Both the position numbers and the translations under genes were made by a program. Under the pieces are notes generated by a model. That model was not told the DNA's origin, ran no database searches, and saw only the letters and a program-made list of their open reading frames with translations. From positions 4,526,001 through 4,590,000 of the forward strand of contig CP084611.1 of NCBI GenBank assembly GCA_025917655.1: a stretch of DNA of 64,000 nucleotides, given 5' to 3'. This document shows, piece after piece, positions 48,546-59,622 of the stretch (position 1 is its first letter; every line of letters starts with the position of its first letter). The DNA is from Chlorella sorokiniana. Its lineage: Eukaryota; Chlorophyta; Trebouxiophyceae; Chlorellales; Chlorellaceae.

Positions 48546-49976
48546 ATGAACAAGGCTTTCCTGGCTCTCTGCCTGCTGGCCATGACGGCCTGCGGTGGCG
48601 TCGGCACGGCGTGGGTGGGGTGGGCAGCATTAGCACAGATCTCTGGTTGCAGTCCCGCTGATGCTCTGAAACGCCACATCTGTCAAGAAACATTGCCGCC
48701 AGAACGCTATTGCCCCCTGCCCTGCCCCCACTCCCCTCCTACCTCCACAGCCGCCGCCCGCGAGCTGCATGGCCAGTCGTCAAAGTACTCCAAGAAGCTT
48801 GACGTGTTCACCAAGACAGACGCCAAGGCCACCACCAAGGGAGGTGAGGCCGTGGGGGTGTGTGAGGGCGGTGCTCGGCACGCGGACACAGCTGGGCTGC
48901 CGGTGTGCTGGTGGGGAAGCTTGGCTGCTGCCTGTTCACAGCTGCTGCCCAGGTTGCTGCCTGCACTGGTTGCACCGTACCTGGTGTTTGTTGTCCCTGT
49001 GCGCAGATGCAAAGGCAAAGGCGGCGGCGGACACCAAGGTCACCGACAAGAAGATCGAGGCCGAATCGCTTGCCTACGGCAAGTCTGGCTATTTCGGAGC
49101 CTCCTCGGTGAGTGGGGTGGCGAGGTGAGCTGCTGCTGAAACAGGCAGTGGCTGCCCCCCCCATCCCTCTGTCACCACCACTAATGCCGTATCAGCACAC
49201 ACACGTGCGCCCTCCTGCAAGCAGGCTGACGCCGACGCTCTGGTCAAGGTCGATGGCTACAAGAAGGACGCCAAGATTGACACCGAAGTGGGTGTGGGTG
49301 TGGGGGTGAGGGGGTTGGCCAGGCAGGACTGGTGTTGGTGCCGCTTGATGCTTGCACTAGCGCCTGCCCTGTTAGCCCGTCTCTTGGAAGCTCTGCTCAC
49401 ATTCTGTGTGCTTGCAACCCTGTTGCTGCTGTGCAGGCTGAGGTGGAGACCAAGGGATGTGAGTGGGCAGGCGGGGTGGGCTTGTGACCGTGCTTGAAAA
49501 AGACGGGTCTGTGCTGGGCGGGGCTTGCAGACAGCTCACCATGGCAGCAGAAGACGCTGGCGCTTCTCTGATGTGCCTCTCCGCCAAGGATTTCAGGCTG
49601 GGCCTTACCGCCTGGCCCCACACCACTGTGCCTGCGCAGCCGCTGAGGCCACCGCGTACGCTGATGGCAAGATCTCCAAGGACAAGATCACCAGCTCCAG
49701 CTACGCTGAGGCGGAGTCCGACAAGTGGGGGGCTGCTGACGTAAGCAAAGCGGGGCGGGGAACCCAGCCAAATGGTCAGCAGATGGCAGCAAAGCCCACC
49801 GCCGGTGCCTGCCACCAGATGCTTCGCGCTGGCCCTCACCCAATCGGCAGCTGCAACTGAGTGCATCAAGGCACTTTCCCGCTGCTCTTCTGAGAGACTT
49901 GAACGCTGCGCTGACTCGTGTGCAGGCCAGCGCCGAGTCCAAGGTTGATGTGGATGCTGGCTACAAGAAGCCTTGA
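48546..49976 (+). CDS. Array unit 8: small secreted AD-module protein, full-length exon 6
   Basis: The only unit with six G in exon 6 (49728-49733 region). Exon 6 is therefore the canonical 101 nt, reads DKWGAAD and joins the last exon ASAESKVDVDAGYKKP at the first acceptor without a shift, giving 159 residues. It shares the GTGGCG intron 1 donor with unit 7, and its 5' UTR lacks two T (CTCACCTCTCTCTCGCC). Confidence 0.86.
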
Positions 49977-50668
49977 GCTGGTGCTCAACGCTTGAGGAGG
50001 CTGCATCACTTACACAGCACAAGCTGTGCAGCCTGCCACAGTCTACAGCACGATGCAGCGCGCCTTGGAATGCCCAGCGTGCTATGTATGTGGTGGAGCA
50101 CTGAGTTATGCACTGAAGCCACCACCACACCCGTTGTCTCGTCCTCCCTCCATCCCCACCTTCCATCCCCACCTAGTGATGCGTCTCTTGCCGCTGCCAG
50201 TTGCAAAGCTCCGGCTTGTGCCCACCCGTGTCACCCCCTGAATGTAAGCATCCCCTGTCCTTCACTACAAATCACGGTCTCGTAGAGAAGGTGCATGTTC
50301 TGGTAGACGGATGGACTGGCAGACGCACATGCTGGATGAGACCCACGAACAGCAAGCAGACAGCCAGGGATTGCGGTGTATCGCCACTTGACGGTGAGAG
50401 TGGTGCAACGTGTGCGGTGCAGCGCGTGCATTCACGTGCTTTCATGTGATCATAGATGAAGGGCTGCTGGTTACACATGAACCCGCCAAGTGCGGGAGGC
50501 TGGCATGGTTGCGGCGTGTACGGGATGGTGCCCGCCGCACCTCCACGTCGCCTCAGTACGGCTGTACGCCGCACCCGCTACTTAGAGAGCTGCCTCTGCT
50601 GCACTCCTCACCTTCTCTCTCGCCTTTGCCCTTTGGCCTGCCCGTCTCGCCTCGGTCCGTCGGTCACC

Positions 50669-52102
50669 ATGAACAAGGCTTTCCTGGCTCTCTGCCTGCT
50701 GGCCATGACGGCCTGCGGTGAGCGTCGGCACGGCGTGGGTGGGGTGGGCAGCATTAGCACAGATCTCTGGTTGCAGTCCCGCTGATGCTCTGAAACGCCA
50801 CATCTGTCAAGAAACATTGCCGCCAGAACGCTATTGCCCCCTGCCCTGCCCCCACTCCCCTCCTACCTCCACAGCCGCCGCCCGCGAGCTGCATGGCCAG
50901 TCGTCAAAGTACTCCAAGAAGCTTGACGTGTTCACCAAGACAGACGCCAAGGCCACCACCAAGGGAGGTGAGGCCGTGGGGTGTGTGAGGGCGGTGCTCG
51001 GCACGCGGACACAGCTGGGCTGCCGGTGTGCTGGTGGGGAAGCTTGGCTGCTGCCTGTTCACAGCTGCTGCCCAGGTTGCTGCCTGCACTGGTTGCACCG
51101 TACCTGGTGTTTGTTGTCCCTGTGCGCAGATGCAAAGGCAAAGGCGGCGGCGGACACCAAGGTCACCGACAAGAAGATCGAGGCCGAATCGCTTGCCTAC
51201 GGCAAGTCTGGCTATTTCGGAGCCTCCTCGGTGAGTGGGGTGGCGAGGTGAGCTGCTGCTGAAACAGGCAGTGGCTGCCCCCCATCCCTCTGTCACCACC
51301 ACTAATGCCGTATCAGCACACACACGTGCGCCCTCCTGCAAGCAGGCTGACGCCGACGCTCTGGTCAAGGTCGATGGCTACAAGAAGGACGCCAAGATTG
51401 ACACCGAAGTGGGTGTGGGTGTGGGTGTGGGGGTGAGGGGGTTGGCCAGGCAGGACTGGTGTTGGTGCCGCTTGATGCTTGCACTAGCGCCTGCCCTGTT
51501 AGCCCGTCTCTTGGAAGCTCTGCTCACATTCTGTGTGCTTGCAACCCTGTTGCTGCTGTGCAGGCTGAGGTGGAGACCAAGGGATGTGAGTGGGCAGGCG
51601 GGGTGGGCTTGTGACCGTGCTTGAAAAGACGGGTCTGTGCTGGGCGGGGCTTGCAGACAGCTCACCATGGCAGCAGAAGACGCTGGCGCTTCTCTGATGT
51701 GCCTCTCCGCCAAGGATTTCAGGCTGGGCCTTACCGCCTGGCCCCACACCACTGTGCCTGCGCAGCCGCTGAGGCCACCGCGTACGCTGATGGCAAGATC
51801 TCCAAGGACAAGATCACCAGCTCCAGCTACGCTGAGGCGGAGTCCGACAAGTGGGGGCTGCTGACGTAAGCAAAGCGGGGGCGGGGAACCCAGCCAAATG
51901 GTCAGCAGATGGCAGCAAAGCCCACCGCCGGTGCCTGCCACCAGATGCTTCGCGCTGGCCCTCACCCAATCGGCAGCTGCAACTGAGTGCATCAAGGCAC
52001 TTTCCCGCTGCTCTTCTGAGAGACTTGAACGCTGCGCTGACTCGTGTGCAGGCCAGCGCCGAGTCCAAGGTTGATGTGGATGCTGGCTACAAGAAGCCTT
52101 GA
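50669..52102 (+). CDS. Array unit 9: small secreted AD-module protein (last intact copy)
   Basis: Coding exons as unit 1; the intron 1 donor is the normal GTGAGC. One A is missing from the A run of intron 5 (TTGAAAAGACGG). Downstream, the spacer carries a unique change (AGCGTGCCATG) and stops matching the other spacers near 52335. Confidence 0.85.
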
Positions 52103-52747
52103 GCTGGTGCTCAACGCTTGAGGAGGCTGCATCACTTACACAGCACAAGCTGTGCAGCCTGCCACAGTCTACAGCACGATGCAGCGCGCCTTGGAATGCC
52201 CAGCGTGCCATGTATGTGGTGGAGCACTGAGTTATGCACTGAAGCCACCACCACACCCGTTGTCTCGTCCTCCCTCCATCCCCACCTTCCATCCCCACCT
52301 AGTGATGCGTCTCTTGCCGCTGCCAGTTGCAAAGCTTCCCCCTCCTGATTGTAAATATCCCCTGCTTGATCAAACATGGTACATGAATGGTTTCCTTTCA
52401 TTGGCTGGGTTCGACAGTGCGTACGGCGTGGTTCTGGATATGGCTTGTGCAGGCTTCCGCATTAAGGCCACAGTATGGTATCCGTCCTTTCTGTGGTTGG
52501 AAAGAGCTGCCGCAGGGATAGCACAAGCACCGCCCGAGAACTGGAGCAAGCACCAAACCTCACGAGAATGCTTTCTGGGACGGCACCTGCGTGCGGTGCG
52601 TACGGCAGGCTTCCCCCTCGCCGTTTTCACCGCAGTGCGGCTGTACACTGCACCCCCTTACTTCAGGGCTGCCTCACCTGCACTCCTCACCTTCTCTCTC
52701 GCCTTTGCCCTTTGGCCTGCCCGTCTCGCCTCGGTCCGTCGGTCACC
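52103..52747. other. Array end and promoter region of the decayed copy
   Basis: The first 230 bp match the array spacers; the middle is unrelated; the last 65 bp again match the array 5' UTR block ending CCGTCGGTCACC. It marks the right boundary of the recent amplification. GATTGTAAATATCCCC near 52348 resembles the spacer TGTAA signal. Confidence 0.55.
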
Positions 52748-54269
52748 ATGAACAAGGCGTTCCTGGCTCTGTGCCTGCTGGCGTGACAGCATGCGGTGAG
52801 CGAAGATAACTGGGGCGCAGCTCGAGGGTGTGGGTGGGAATAGGCACATGCCACAACTTCGCTGGGCTACAATCTACTGGCTGTGGGCCCAGTATCAATG
52901 CTGCACCTGCCTATCCACAGTTGCATCCACTCGTGGCGGCACCCGCTGACTCACAGCTGCTGACAGCTCCGCGCCTGCCTGCCCCCATCCCATCGCAGCT
53001 GCTCTGGCCGCGAGCTGAATGGCTTCAACAAGCCAGAGAAGGGCAAGAAGCCGCCGATAGACGTGTTCACCAAGACCGACGCCGACGCCACCACCTGGGA
53101 AGGTGAGGCGGAGGTTGTAGCCCAGGGTCTGCTGGGCTCAAGTCAGACACAGGCAGCTGTGGGCTTGTTGGGCACCGCTACATGCATGGCGATATGGCTG
53201 CTGCATCAGCTACGTTGCCGTACCCTAGCATGCTTCCCTGCAGTCGCTGGGCTTGGCAACTTCCTAACATCGGCGGCCCCGCTGCACAGATGCCTATGCT
53301 GGGTCGGCTGCTGATGCGACGGCCAATTGCGACAAGCTCACAGCAGCGACTCTTGCTACGGGCGGGTCGGGCAAGTGGGGTGCCTCACAGGTGATCCAAG
53401 GTTGGAGTTTCAGATCAGGGCGCCTACACAGCACGCGGCGGCCGGGGGGTGTCCCGCACATCATGCCGCCCGCGCGCGCCTTGCCCTGGCAACACGCGGA
53501 TGCCGACGCTTTCATCAAGTCTAACGGATACCCTAAGGTTGACGGCAAGAAAAAGACTGATGTGAGGCGGGGAGGGGGCAGTGATGGCCCTGGCAACGGC
53601 GTGAGCCAGCGTGTCCGCCTGCATGTGCTCCTGGCCAGCTGCTGCAGTGCAGGTGTGGGCTCGGCTGTGCGCAGCTGTGGGACCAGCCCTTTCCTCGCGC
53701 ACCTGTGGCCCGCTCTTCTAACGCCCTGCATGCTCTCGCTGTCGTGCCAATGCTGTCCAGGCTGATGTCAAGAACAAGGGACGTGAGTGGCAGGCTGGCT
53801 TGTTTTTGTGCTTACGTTTGCAACAGCGGCGCCGCCCACAGGACGTGCCTTGAAAGGCTAGCGTCGCCCTCCTCCGGCTCTGGTTTGTGTGGTTAAGGCT
53901 GAGCCCGTGTGCACTCGTGCATTGCTACCACCACCCTCCCCTCACACTGCTGCCGATGGCTACGCATACGCCGATGGCTCCATCTCCAAGAACAAGGCCA
54001 GCAGCTCCAGCTCCGCCGAAGCCTCTTCTGGCAAGTGCGGCTCTGCTGAGGTGAGGGTGGCCTAGGGAGGCGTGTACCATCATGGTCTCAAGCTGAATGC
54101 CATTTCGCCAGCTGGCCTTGCTGCCAGGTTGGAGGCTGCCGTGGCGGCGACTTGGTGGCAGGTTCTGAATCCGTTTGGCTTGCTGCCGTTGAAGCGTCCT
54201 TCTGACTCCTGCAATGGCCTGGCGGTTGTGCAGGCTGACGTTAGCTCCAAGGCTACAACCAAACCTTGA
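52748..54269 (+). pseudogene. Decayed AD-module copy (unit 10)
   Basis: Exon equivalents are recognisable in order: signal peptide start MNKAFLALCLLA, RELNGFNKPEKGKKPPIDVF near 53010, DAYAGSAADATANC near 53290, DADAFIKSNGYPKVDGKKKT near 53500, ADVKNKG near 53761, YADGSISKNKASSSSS near 53960 and ADVSSKATTKP, with a stop at 54269. Exon 1 runs into TGA after LLA because of a one-base net loss. Exon 2 has a second frame break before RELNG. The acceptors before the fourth and sixth exon equivalents no longer have AG (CAACACGCG and CTCACACTG). Broken frames plus lost acceptors indicate a pseudogene rather than base-calling error alone. Confidence 0.65.
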
Positions 54270-54909
54270 CGTGGCACTTTGAGGAGGCTGCAGCGCCTTG
54301 CTCGCTTTCTGGCCGTCACGAGTTGAGAATTGTATGGCGGAGAATGGTGCTTGTCATTTAATGCGGCCAGTGTGCTATGCATGCGGCTGAGCTCTAGAGA
54401 ATCCTGTTGTTGCTGCTTCCTCTCTGCCATTTCCTGCTGCCTACTGCCACGAAGCCATGCGCCCGCCCCCTCAACGCACCCCTTCACACATTGACAAGAA
54501 GTTCCCTGCCATCAACACCTGCAAGCGCCTCCGCCTTGTCCTCAAAGATGGAGCAAAGCACCTCACTATGACTGTAAGTATTCCCTTATTTTGACAGGAG
54601 AGGCACCTGGCGGTGAAGGAAGGTTTGCCGGGCATATGGATGCAAGTGCTGACTGCGTCCTGCACCGCTTCAATTTTCTCCACCGGCTTTCATGGCGTAT
54701 CATGGGCAAAAAGTAAAGAGTTTGAGACTACTTCAGGTGTGGTTAAGAGGGATGGCGGCGCCAGCCTGAAAGTACGGCGCGTACGGGAGGGTGCCTGCAG
54801 TACTTCCAGTAGCTGCTGTACAGCTGTACACCACGCCCTATATGTTTTAGCTGCAGCATTGAATCCCCCGCCCTCCCGCAAGAGATTCTCCTCCGCCGTC
54901 CGCTCCACC
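54270..54909. other. Intergenic: promoter of the 54910 gene
   Basis: 640 bp with no conserved coding block. Short pieces recall the array promoter (GGCGCGTACGGGAGGGTGCC and CTGTACACC near 54777-54833), so it is probably an older version of the same promoter. Confidence 0.45.
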
Positions 54910-56302
54910 ATGACCAAGGCATTCCTGGCTCTGTGCCTGCTGGCCCTGTTGGCCACCGGTGAGCGGCGGCGCTGCCTGCCTTCCTTTGCCGCTGCCTGCT
55001 TGTCGAACGGCACATGCAGGGCTGCCACGTTTGACACTTTGTGATCCAGCAGAAGGCTGGGCTGTTGGTTCAGCTGCAGTATTTGGCCAGGCCATGGTGC
55101 TAGGTGCTGTACTGCGCCGCACAAGCTGACTCCCCGCCAGCAGCTCTCTGCCCCCTCTGCCGCCAATGTAACGCAGGGGAGTGCGCCCTCACACGCACTC
55201 TCGCGGGCGTAAAGGGCACCATCAAAACTGAGGGCACCGTCAAGGCAACGGGAGGTGTGGCGGCGCTAAACCTGTTGCGTCGGGGAACGCCAGCTGGCAG
55301 CCCCGCATCTCTGCCTGCCGCGTGCCTGTCGCTGCAGGCTGGATCGCAACTCCCCAAGGCCGCGCCAACTGTGCAGATGCCAAGGGTGTCACCGGCTCTA
55401 CCGGCACAATCACGGACAAAGGGCAGGAGAGCACCAGCTTCGGAGCATCGGAGGCTGGGGAGGACGGCAACGTTAAGGTCTGTTGGATGCCGGGATGCTG
55501 CTTACATGGGCTGAAAAAGGCAGCTGCACACGCGCCGCAGTGTCGTGGCAAGCCCGGCCAGTTCCACCTTACGCAGGGGTGAGCGGTCAGTTGTGCCCTT
55601 GGGCGGCAGCCTCCCTGGAAGCTGAACATGCCTGCTTGCTCTCCCAAACCTGCCCGCTTCCTCCCGCCTGCAGACCAAGACCAAGTCGTTCGTGAAGACC
55701 GACGACGGCTTCACCAGGACGCTGGTGCGCAGCAGCTTGCTTGCAAAAAGGCAGCGAAATACCTCAAGCATCGCTGAGAAGGGGAGGCTGGCTGGGCTTG
55801 TGCGGTCACTGCCACGTGCTGCGTGCTGCTCCCACCTCCCTCTTGCACGCAGGTGATCACCCATGCCAAGGACGGTGAGCGGTCTGCCTGCCAGCTGGCG
55901 GCACATTGTGCGCTGAGTCAGGGCCTGCAGCGACCTGCATCACCTGCATGCCATGCAGGTACTTGTGCTCTGTCAGTGAACGAACCCCTGCCCCTGTTCC
56001 TGCTGCAGGTGGCTCGGCCCTGGGCTACGCTGACGCTGAGCTGGGCAAGGACTACGCCGCCACTGACACCTATGCTAAGACGGAAGGCGATGCCAAGGTG
56101 TGCCCCCACACTCGCTTTCTCTTACAAGCGGTGCGCCGCAGATGCCCTGCCGGCCAGGCTGGTCCCCGCTCGCGATTCTGCGCTGAACCGGTCTGGTCGT
56201 GACACACTGCAGTGCGGACATCTGCCATTTCACGAACCACTGCCTGTTTTGCAGGTGATCGCCAAGGCCAAGGCCAAGGAGCTGCCCAACAAGAAGCCCT
56301 GA
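54910..56302 (+). CDS. Small secreted AD-module protein (unit 11, older intact paralogue)
   Basis: Exons: 54910-54958, 55177-55254, 55377-55477, 55674-55724, 55853-55874, 56009-56097 and 56255-56302, about 145 residues in one open frame. Signal peptide MTKAFLALCLLALLATG, then ECALTRTLAGVKGTIKTEG, the 101-nt exon GSTGTITDKGQESTSFGASE, TKSFVKTDDGFTRTL, the 22-nt microexon VITHAKDG, SALGYADAELGKDYAATDTY and the end VIAKAKAKELPNKKP. Protein and exon sizes are closest to the inverted member at 31925-33065, not to the array units between them. A cysteine follows the predicted signal-peptide end here, whereas the array units have alanine at that point. Confidence 0.85.
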
Positions 56303-56745
56303 ACTGGGCACTGAGCTGGCAGCGGCGGCGGCGGCATGCGCTTGATGCAGCTGCCACCGCCGAGGCAATCAAGACATCGGCAACAACACGGCCCATCGCC
56401 GCTATTCAAGCACTTTGTCTTGTCACGATGTTTCACTGTGAAAACCTGCACTACACATGAGCAGCGCTAGCGCCGCTTTGCTGCCGCACCAACGGTCGCC
56501 TGCCTGCGCTTCCCATTGCCTGGCAGCCCTGCACGCCACAAAGTGCAATCCACCTGGTGTGCACATGCCTGAGAGCGCTGTACTTGCCACAGAAAAGCAT
56601 GCAGGAAGGTGTCAGAACCTGTTGGCGGTACGCGGGCTGTGGAGGAAAGTGTTTGGGCCGACCCAAGAGTAGGTTGACAGGCTGTTCCCAGCCCTTGGAT
56701 CCCCAGGTAGCTGCATTATAGTTCATTGCACGCGGAGAGTCCAAG
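56303..56745. other. Intergenic: 3' UTR of unit 11 and promoter of the next gene
   Basis: 443 bp without a conserved coding block. Confidence 0.45.
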
Positions 56746-59199
56746 ATGAAGGGTGCCCTGGCCTGCCTGCTGGCTCTTGCCATATCAGGTGGATTCGGAG
56801 GGGGCTGGCAGCTTCAGCTGCAGCGCCTCGGTGCTCGGGCGGGCTGCAGCAACTGGCAACTGAAGGCAGTGTTCTGTGCGCGGGGCAGTTCCAGCCAGCG
56901 CAGCGTCCCGGTTGCTGTCAGTCAACGGGGCTGGCCCTGTCCCCGCCAAGCAACAAGATCTGCCACCAAGATTAGCAGTACATGGACTTGGGCTCCAACA
57001 TACTGGCTTGCAGGCGTTTGCACGCGCGGGCTGCTGGATGCCGCCTCGGCGCACGCCTCTGCCGCAGCTCAAGGGTGTAAGTTGTCTGCGCAGCAGAGGT
57101 CAGCTGCCGTCAGTGCCTTGGCATTTCCCGCTTCGACTTGCTGGGTTAGATGTGCCTGGTCACCCCTCCCTCGTGCTGCCCTCTGCATGCAGCTGGACTC
57201 GCCTCCGCGTCCGGCTTTGCCCAGGCAAACTAAGCACAGGCTCTCGCAAATGCATTTGCGCAGGTAGGCTCGGCTGCGGTAAGGAGCAGCGGTGCAGCCC
57301 TCCAGCCTGCTGCACCACACTTTTTGGCCCCACCCTTGCAAGCCAAGTCTGAAAGATTTCACGCTGGCCTTCGCCTGCAGGCCAATACCCTCGCAAGTGC
57401 CCGCGGCATGGCGGCAATGCCCAGCGCGATGGACACGTCTGATGCCGACAACGCCTTTGCTTTGTGAGCGGCTCCCCCACCCTGCACCTTCTGCATCTTT
57501 TTGGACAGTATGTGCGCCATGGTACATTCCTTCATGCTGCTTGTCGCGCATCTGGTATACAGGCGCTCGTCTGCACTACACCCCCCACACACACACACCA
57601 CACACACACACACACACACCTCCCCACACCCCCTGCAGGTGCTCTGGCCAATGCGCAGGCCAGCGCTGCCTACCTGATGCCGGGCGCATCCAGCGACACC
57701 TCAGGGGAAACCTCATCGGTGGGTGGGTGGGTGGAGGGGCAGGGTGTGTGGGCGGAGGGGCAGCTGCGCCAGGGTCTTATGCATGGGGCTTTGCAGCTGA
57801 GCGAGGAAGAGGGACCCAAGCCCAGAGGCATGCACGTCCTGCTGCCGCCTGCTGCACGACCCTGTCTGCGGACCTACGCCCCCATCCCTGCTTCCCAGGC
57901 TGACACATCCGTTGATACGGCGTCCTCTGATACCTCAAGCTCTGACATCAGTGAGGTGTGCACGGAGGGGCCTGCACGGACATTGAAATGAAGCCTTATC
58001 TCGCCCTTCAGCAGGCTGCAATCCACCATCACCTCGCACTCATATCCCTGCAGCCCACCCCGGACTGCACTGGAGCTGTGCTGGATGTCTGCTGCCCGCT
58101 TCCCGTGACGTGCGACAAGAGGGGCAGTCTCAACACAGTCTGCCAGGTGAGCCCACCAACCATGATGGTGCGGCGGGTCGTGAGCCGCAGATGAACCCCT
58201 TTGCAGCTCGGCTGGCAGCCCGTTTCTAGAGGGCTGCGCTCACGTCTCGACCCCCACTGCTGTGCATCTCCCACCTGATGCACATGCGTCGGCTGTTCTG
58301 TAGCTCGCCTTGGACAGTTCAAGGTGGTCCCCATCAGCCCCAAGGAGCTGGAGGCGCCGCTGCAGGCCCTTGCCTCCATCCCCACCCAGTCATCGGCCCT
58401 CGCCTCCACCACCAGCGCTGCTGGCACCGGCGGCTCCGAGGGCGGCACCAGTGGCGGCTCCAATGGAGGCTACTCAGACAGCGGCTCGGGCGGCGATTCC
58501 AGCTGCGGCTCCAGCGGCTGCTATGGTTCGGGCGATGTCAGCAGCGGCTCCAGCAGCGACGCTTACCCTGTCGACTCCTCCGCCTACCCCGACTGCCCTG
58601 CCGACTCCAGCGGCGGCGACTCGAGCGGCGACTCGGGTGACTCGAGCGGTTCCGCTGGCGACTCTGGCTCTTCCGACAGCGGCTCAGCTGGCGCCTGTGC
58701 CACGTGAGCCCCGCCATCGGTCTTGGCGCGCTGCCCCTTGCCCCCGTCCTGCCTGATGCGCAAGGTGCTGGTAGTCTGGTGGGCGGTATCTCACCTCCTG
58801 CTGCTTCTCCTCCCTCCCCAGGCTGGAGACCTACCAGCTGGTGGACTACCCGCCCAAAACATGGAGCGACGGCCAGGTGGGCGGGAAGCTGTTGGGGCAA
58901 GACCACAGGGCAGCATTCAGCTGCCAAGCTCAAAAATACGTTTGCCATTAATGTGAAGAATGGGTGAAGACACTGCTGCCCAGTCTCTTGCGGGAGGGAA
59001 CGCAACGGCCTTGATGGCGGCTGTGGCTAGCCTGGCTTCTGGTGTCTCGCCTGTGCAGGACTTTGTGTGCGTGTGCCCCCAAGAGCAGCAGCCTGTGAAG
59101 CCGACAGTCGTGGAGAAGCCTGCCCCCAAACCCGCCCCCGTACCCGTGATGGCCGTGAAGGCCAAGGCTGCTGCGAGCGCTCAGGCCGCCGGCAAGTGA
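56746..59199 (+). CDS. Secreted AD-module protein with Cys-rich and Ser/Gly-rich C-terminal region
   Basis: Signal peptide exon 56746-56788 (MKGALACLLALAIS). An exon at 57014-57076 gives GVCTRGLLDAASAHAS. One or two short exons between 57193 and 57470 are not resolved. Then GALANAQASAAYLMPGASS (57639-57718) and ADTSVDTASSDTSSSDIS (from 57900). The Cys block TPDCTGAVLDVCCPLPVTC ends with TVCQ (58050-58146). FKVVPISPKELEAPLQALA leads into a long Gly/Ser stretch with four cysteines (about 58319-58704). LETYQLVDYPPKTWSDG follows, and DFVCVCPQEQQPVKPTVVEK with a Pro/Ala/Lys tail ends at 59199. The C-terminal half aligns block by block with the next gene. It looks like an extracellular matrix or wall protein; no enzyme motif is present. 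Confidence 0.7.
57578..57620. repeat. (CA)n microsatellite, intronic
   Basis: CACACA runs broken once by CCA, just upstream of the acceptor of the GALANAQ exon in the 56746 gene. Confidence 0.85.
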
Positions 59200-59622
59200 G
59201 GAAAGGGGGCGCCGCTCAGCCCCCGGGAGGCCGCCGAGAGAGCCCCGGCCGGCAGAGCTTCGCTCTGGCGCAGGCCTCACTGCGCTGTTGTGTGCATCCT
59301 CCCCTCAGCTCTGTCGATCATGTCCTGCTACTGCCGGTACGTTCCTGTTGCTGATGCATGATGGCGTTCCCACCATCCCAGTTGGAAACCTTTCATGCAA
59401 GCTTGTAACCATCCCTCCATTCATTTCTTGGTTGGTCATGGGCAGAATTTGCAGCAGCAAACTCGAAAGACATGTAAGGCAGCCTGCATGTGAATCAACA
59501 CACAACGGAAGTTGTGAGAACCTGACCCATGCATGGGTGGAAAGGAGGCAGGAGTGGCGGCACCTCTCACATTGTTTCTCCTTCCCTTGGACCTCTGCTT
59601 TGCTTTCCTGAAAACATCCACA
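59200..59622. other. Intergenic: 3' UTR and promoter of the 59623 gene
   Basis: 423 bp with no conserved coding block; lower GC than the genes on both sides. Confidence 0.45.

Larger units (their letters stand above)
33460..52340. repeat. Tandem array of nine gene-containing repeats, period about 2.1 kb
   Basis: Start codons lie at 33628, 35800, 37929, 40074, 42205, 44300, 46426, 48546 and 50669, giving periods of 2172, 2129, 2145, 2131, 2095, 2126, 2120 and 2123 bp. Promoter, exons, introns and downstream spacer are all nearly identical. Differences are mostly homopolymer lengths, a (GTGGGT)n tract, short spacer duplications, one 36-bp deletion and scattered single-base changes. Identity starts near 33460 and ends near 52335, where unit 9's spacer stops matching after TTGCAAAGCT. 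Confidence 0.95.

Noticed and set aside
33460-52340. CRISPR-like array
   Set aside because: The repeat unit is 2.1 kb, carries a spliced gene and has no short repeat/spacer pattern; the DNA is eukaryotic.
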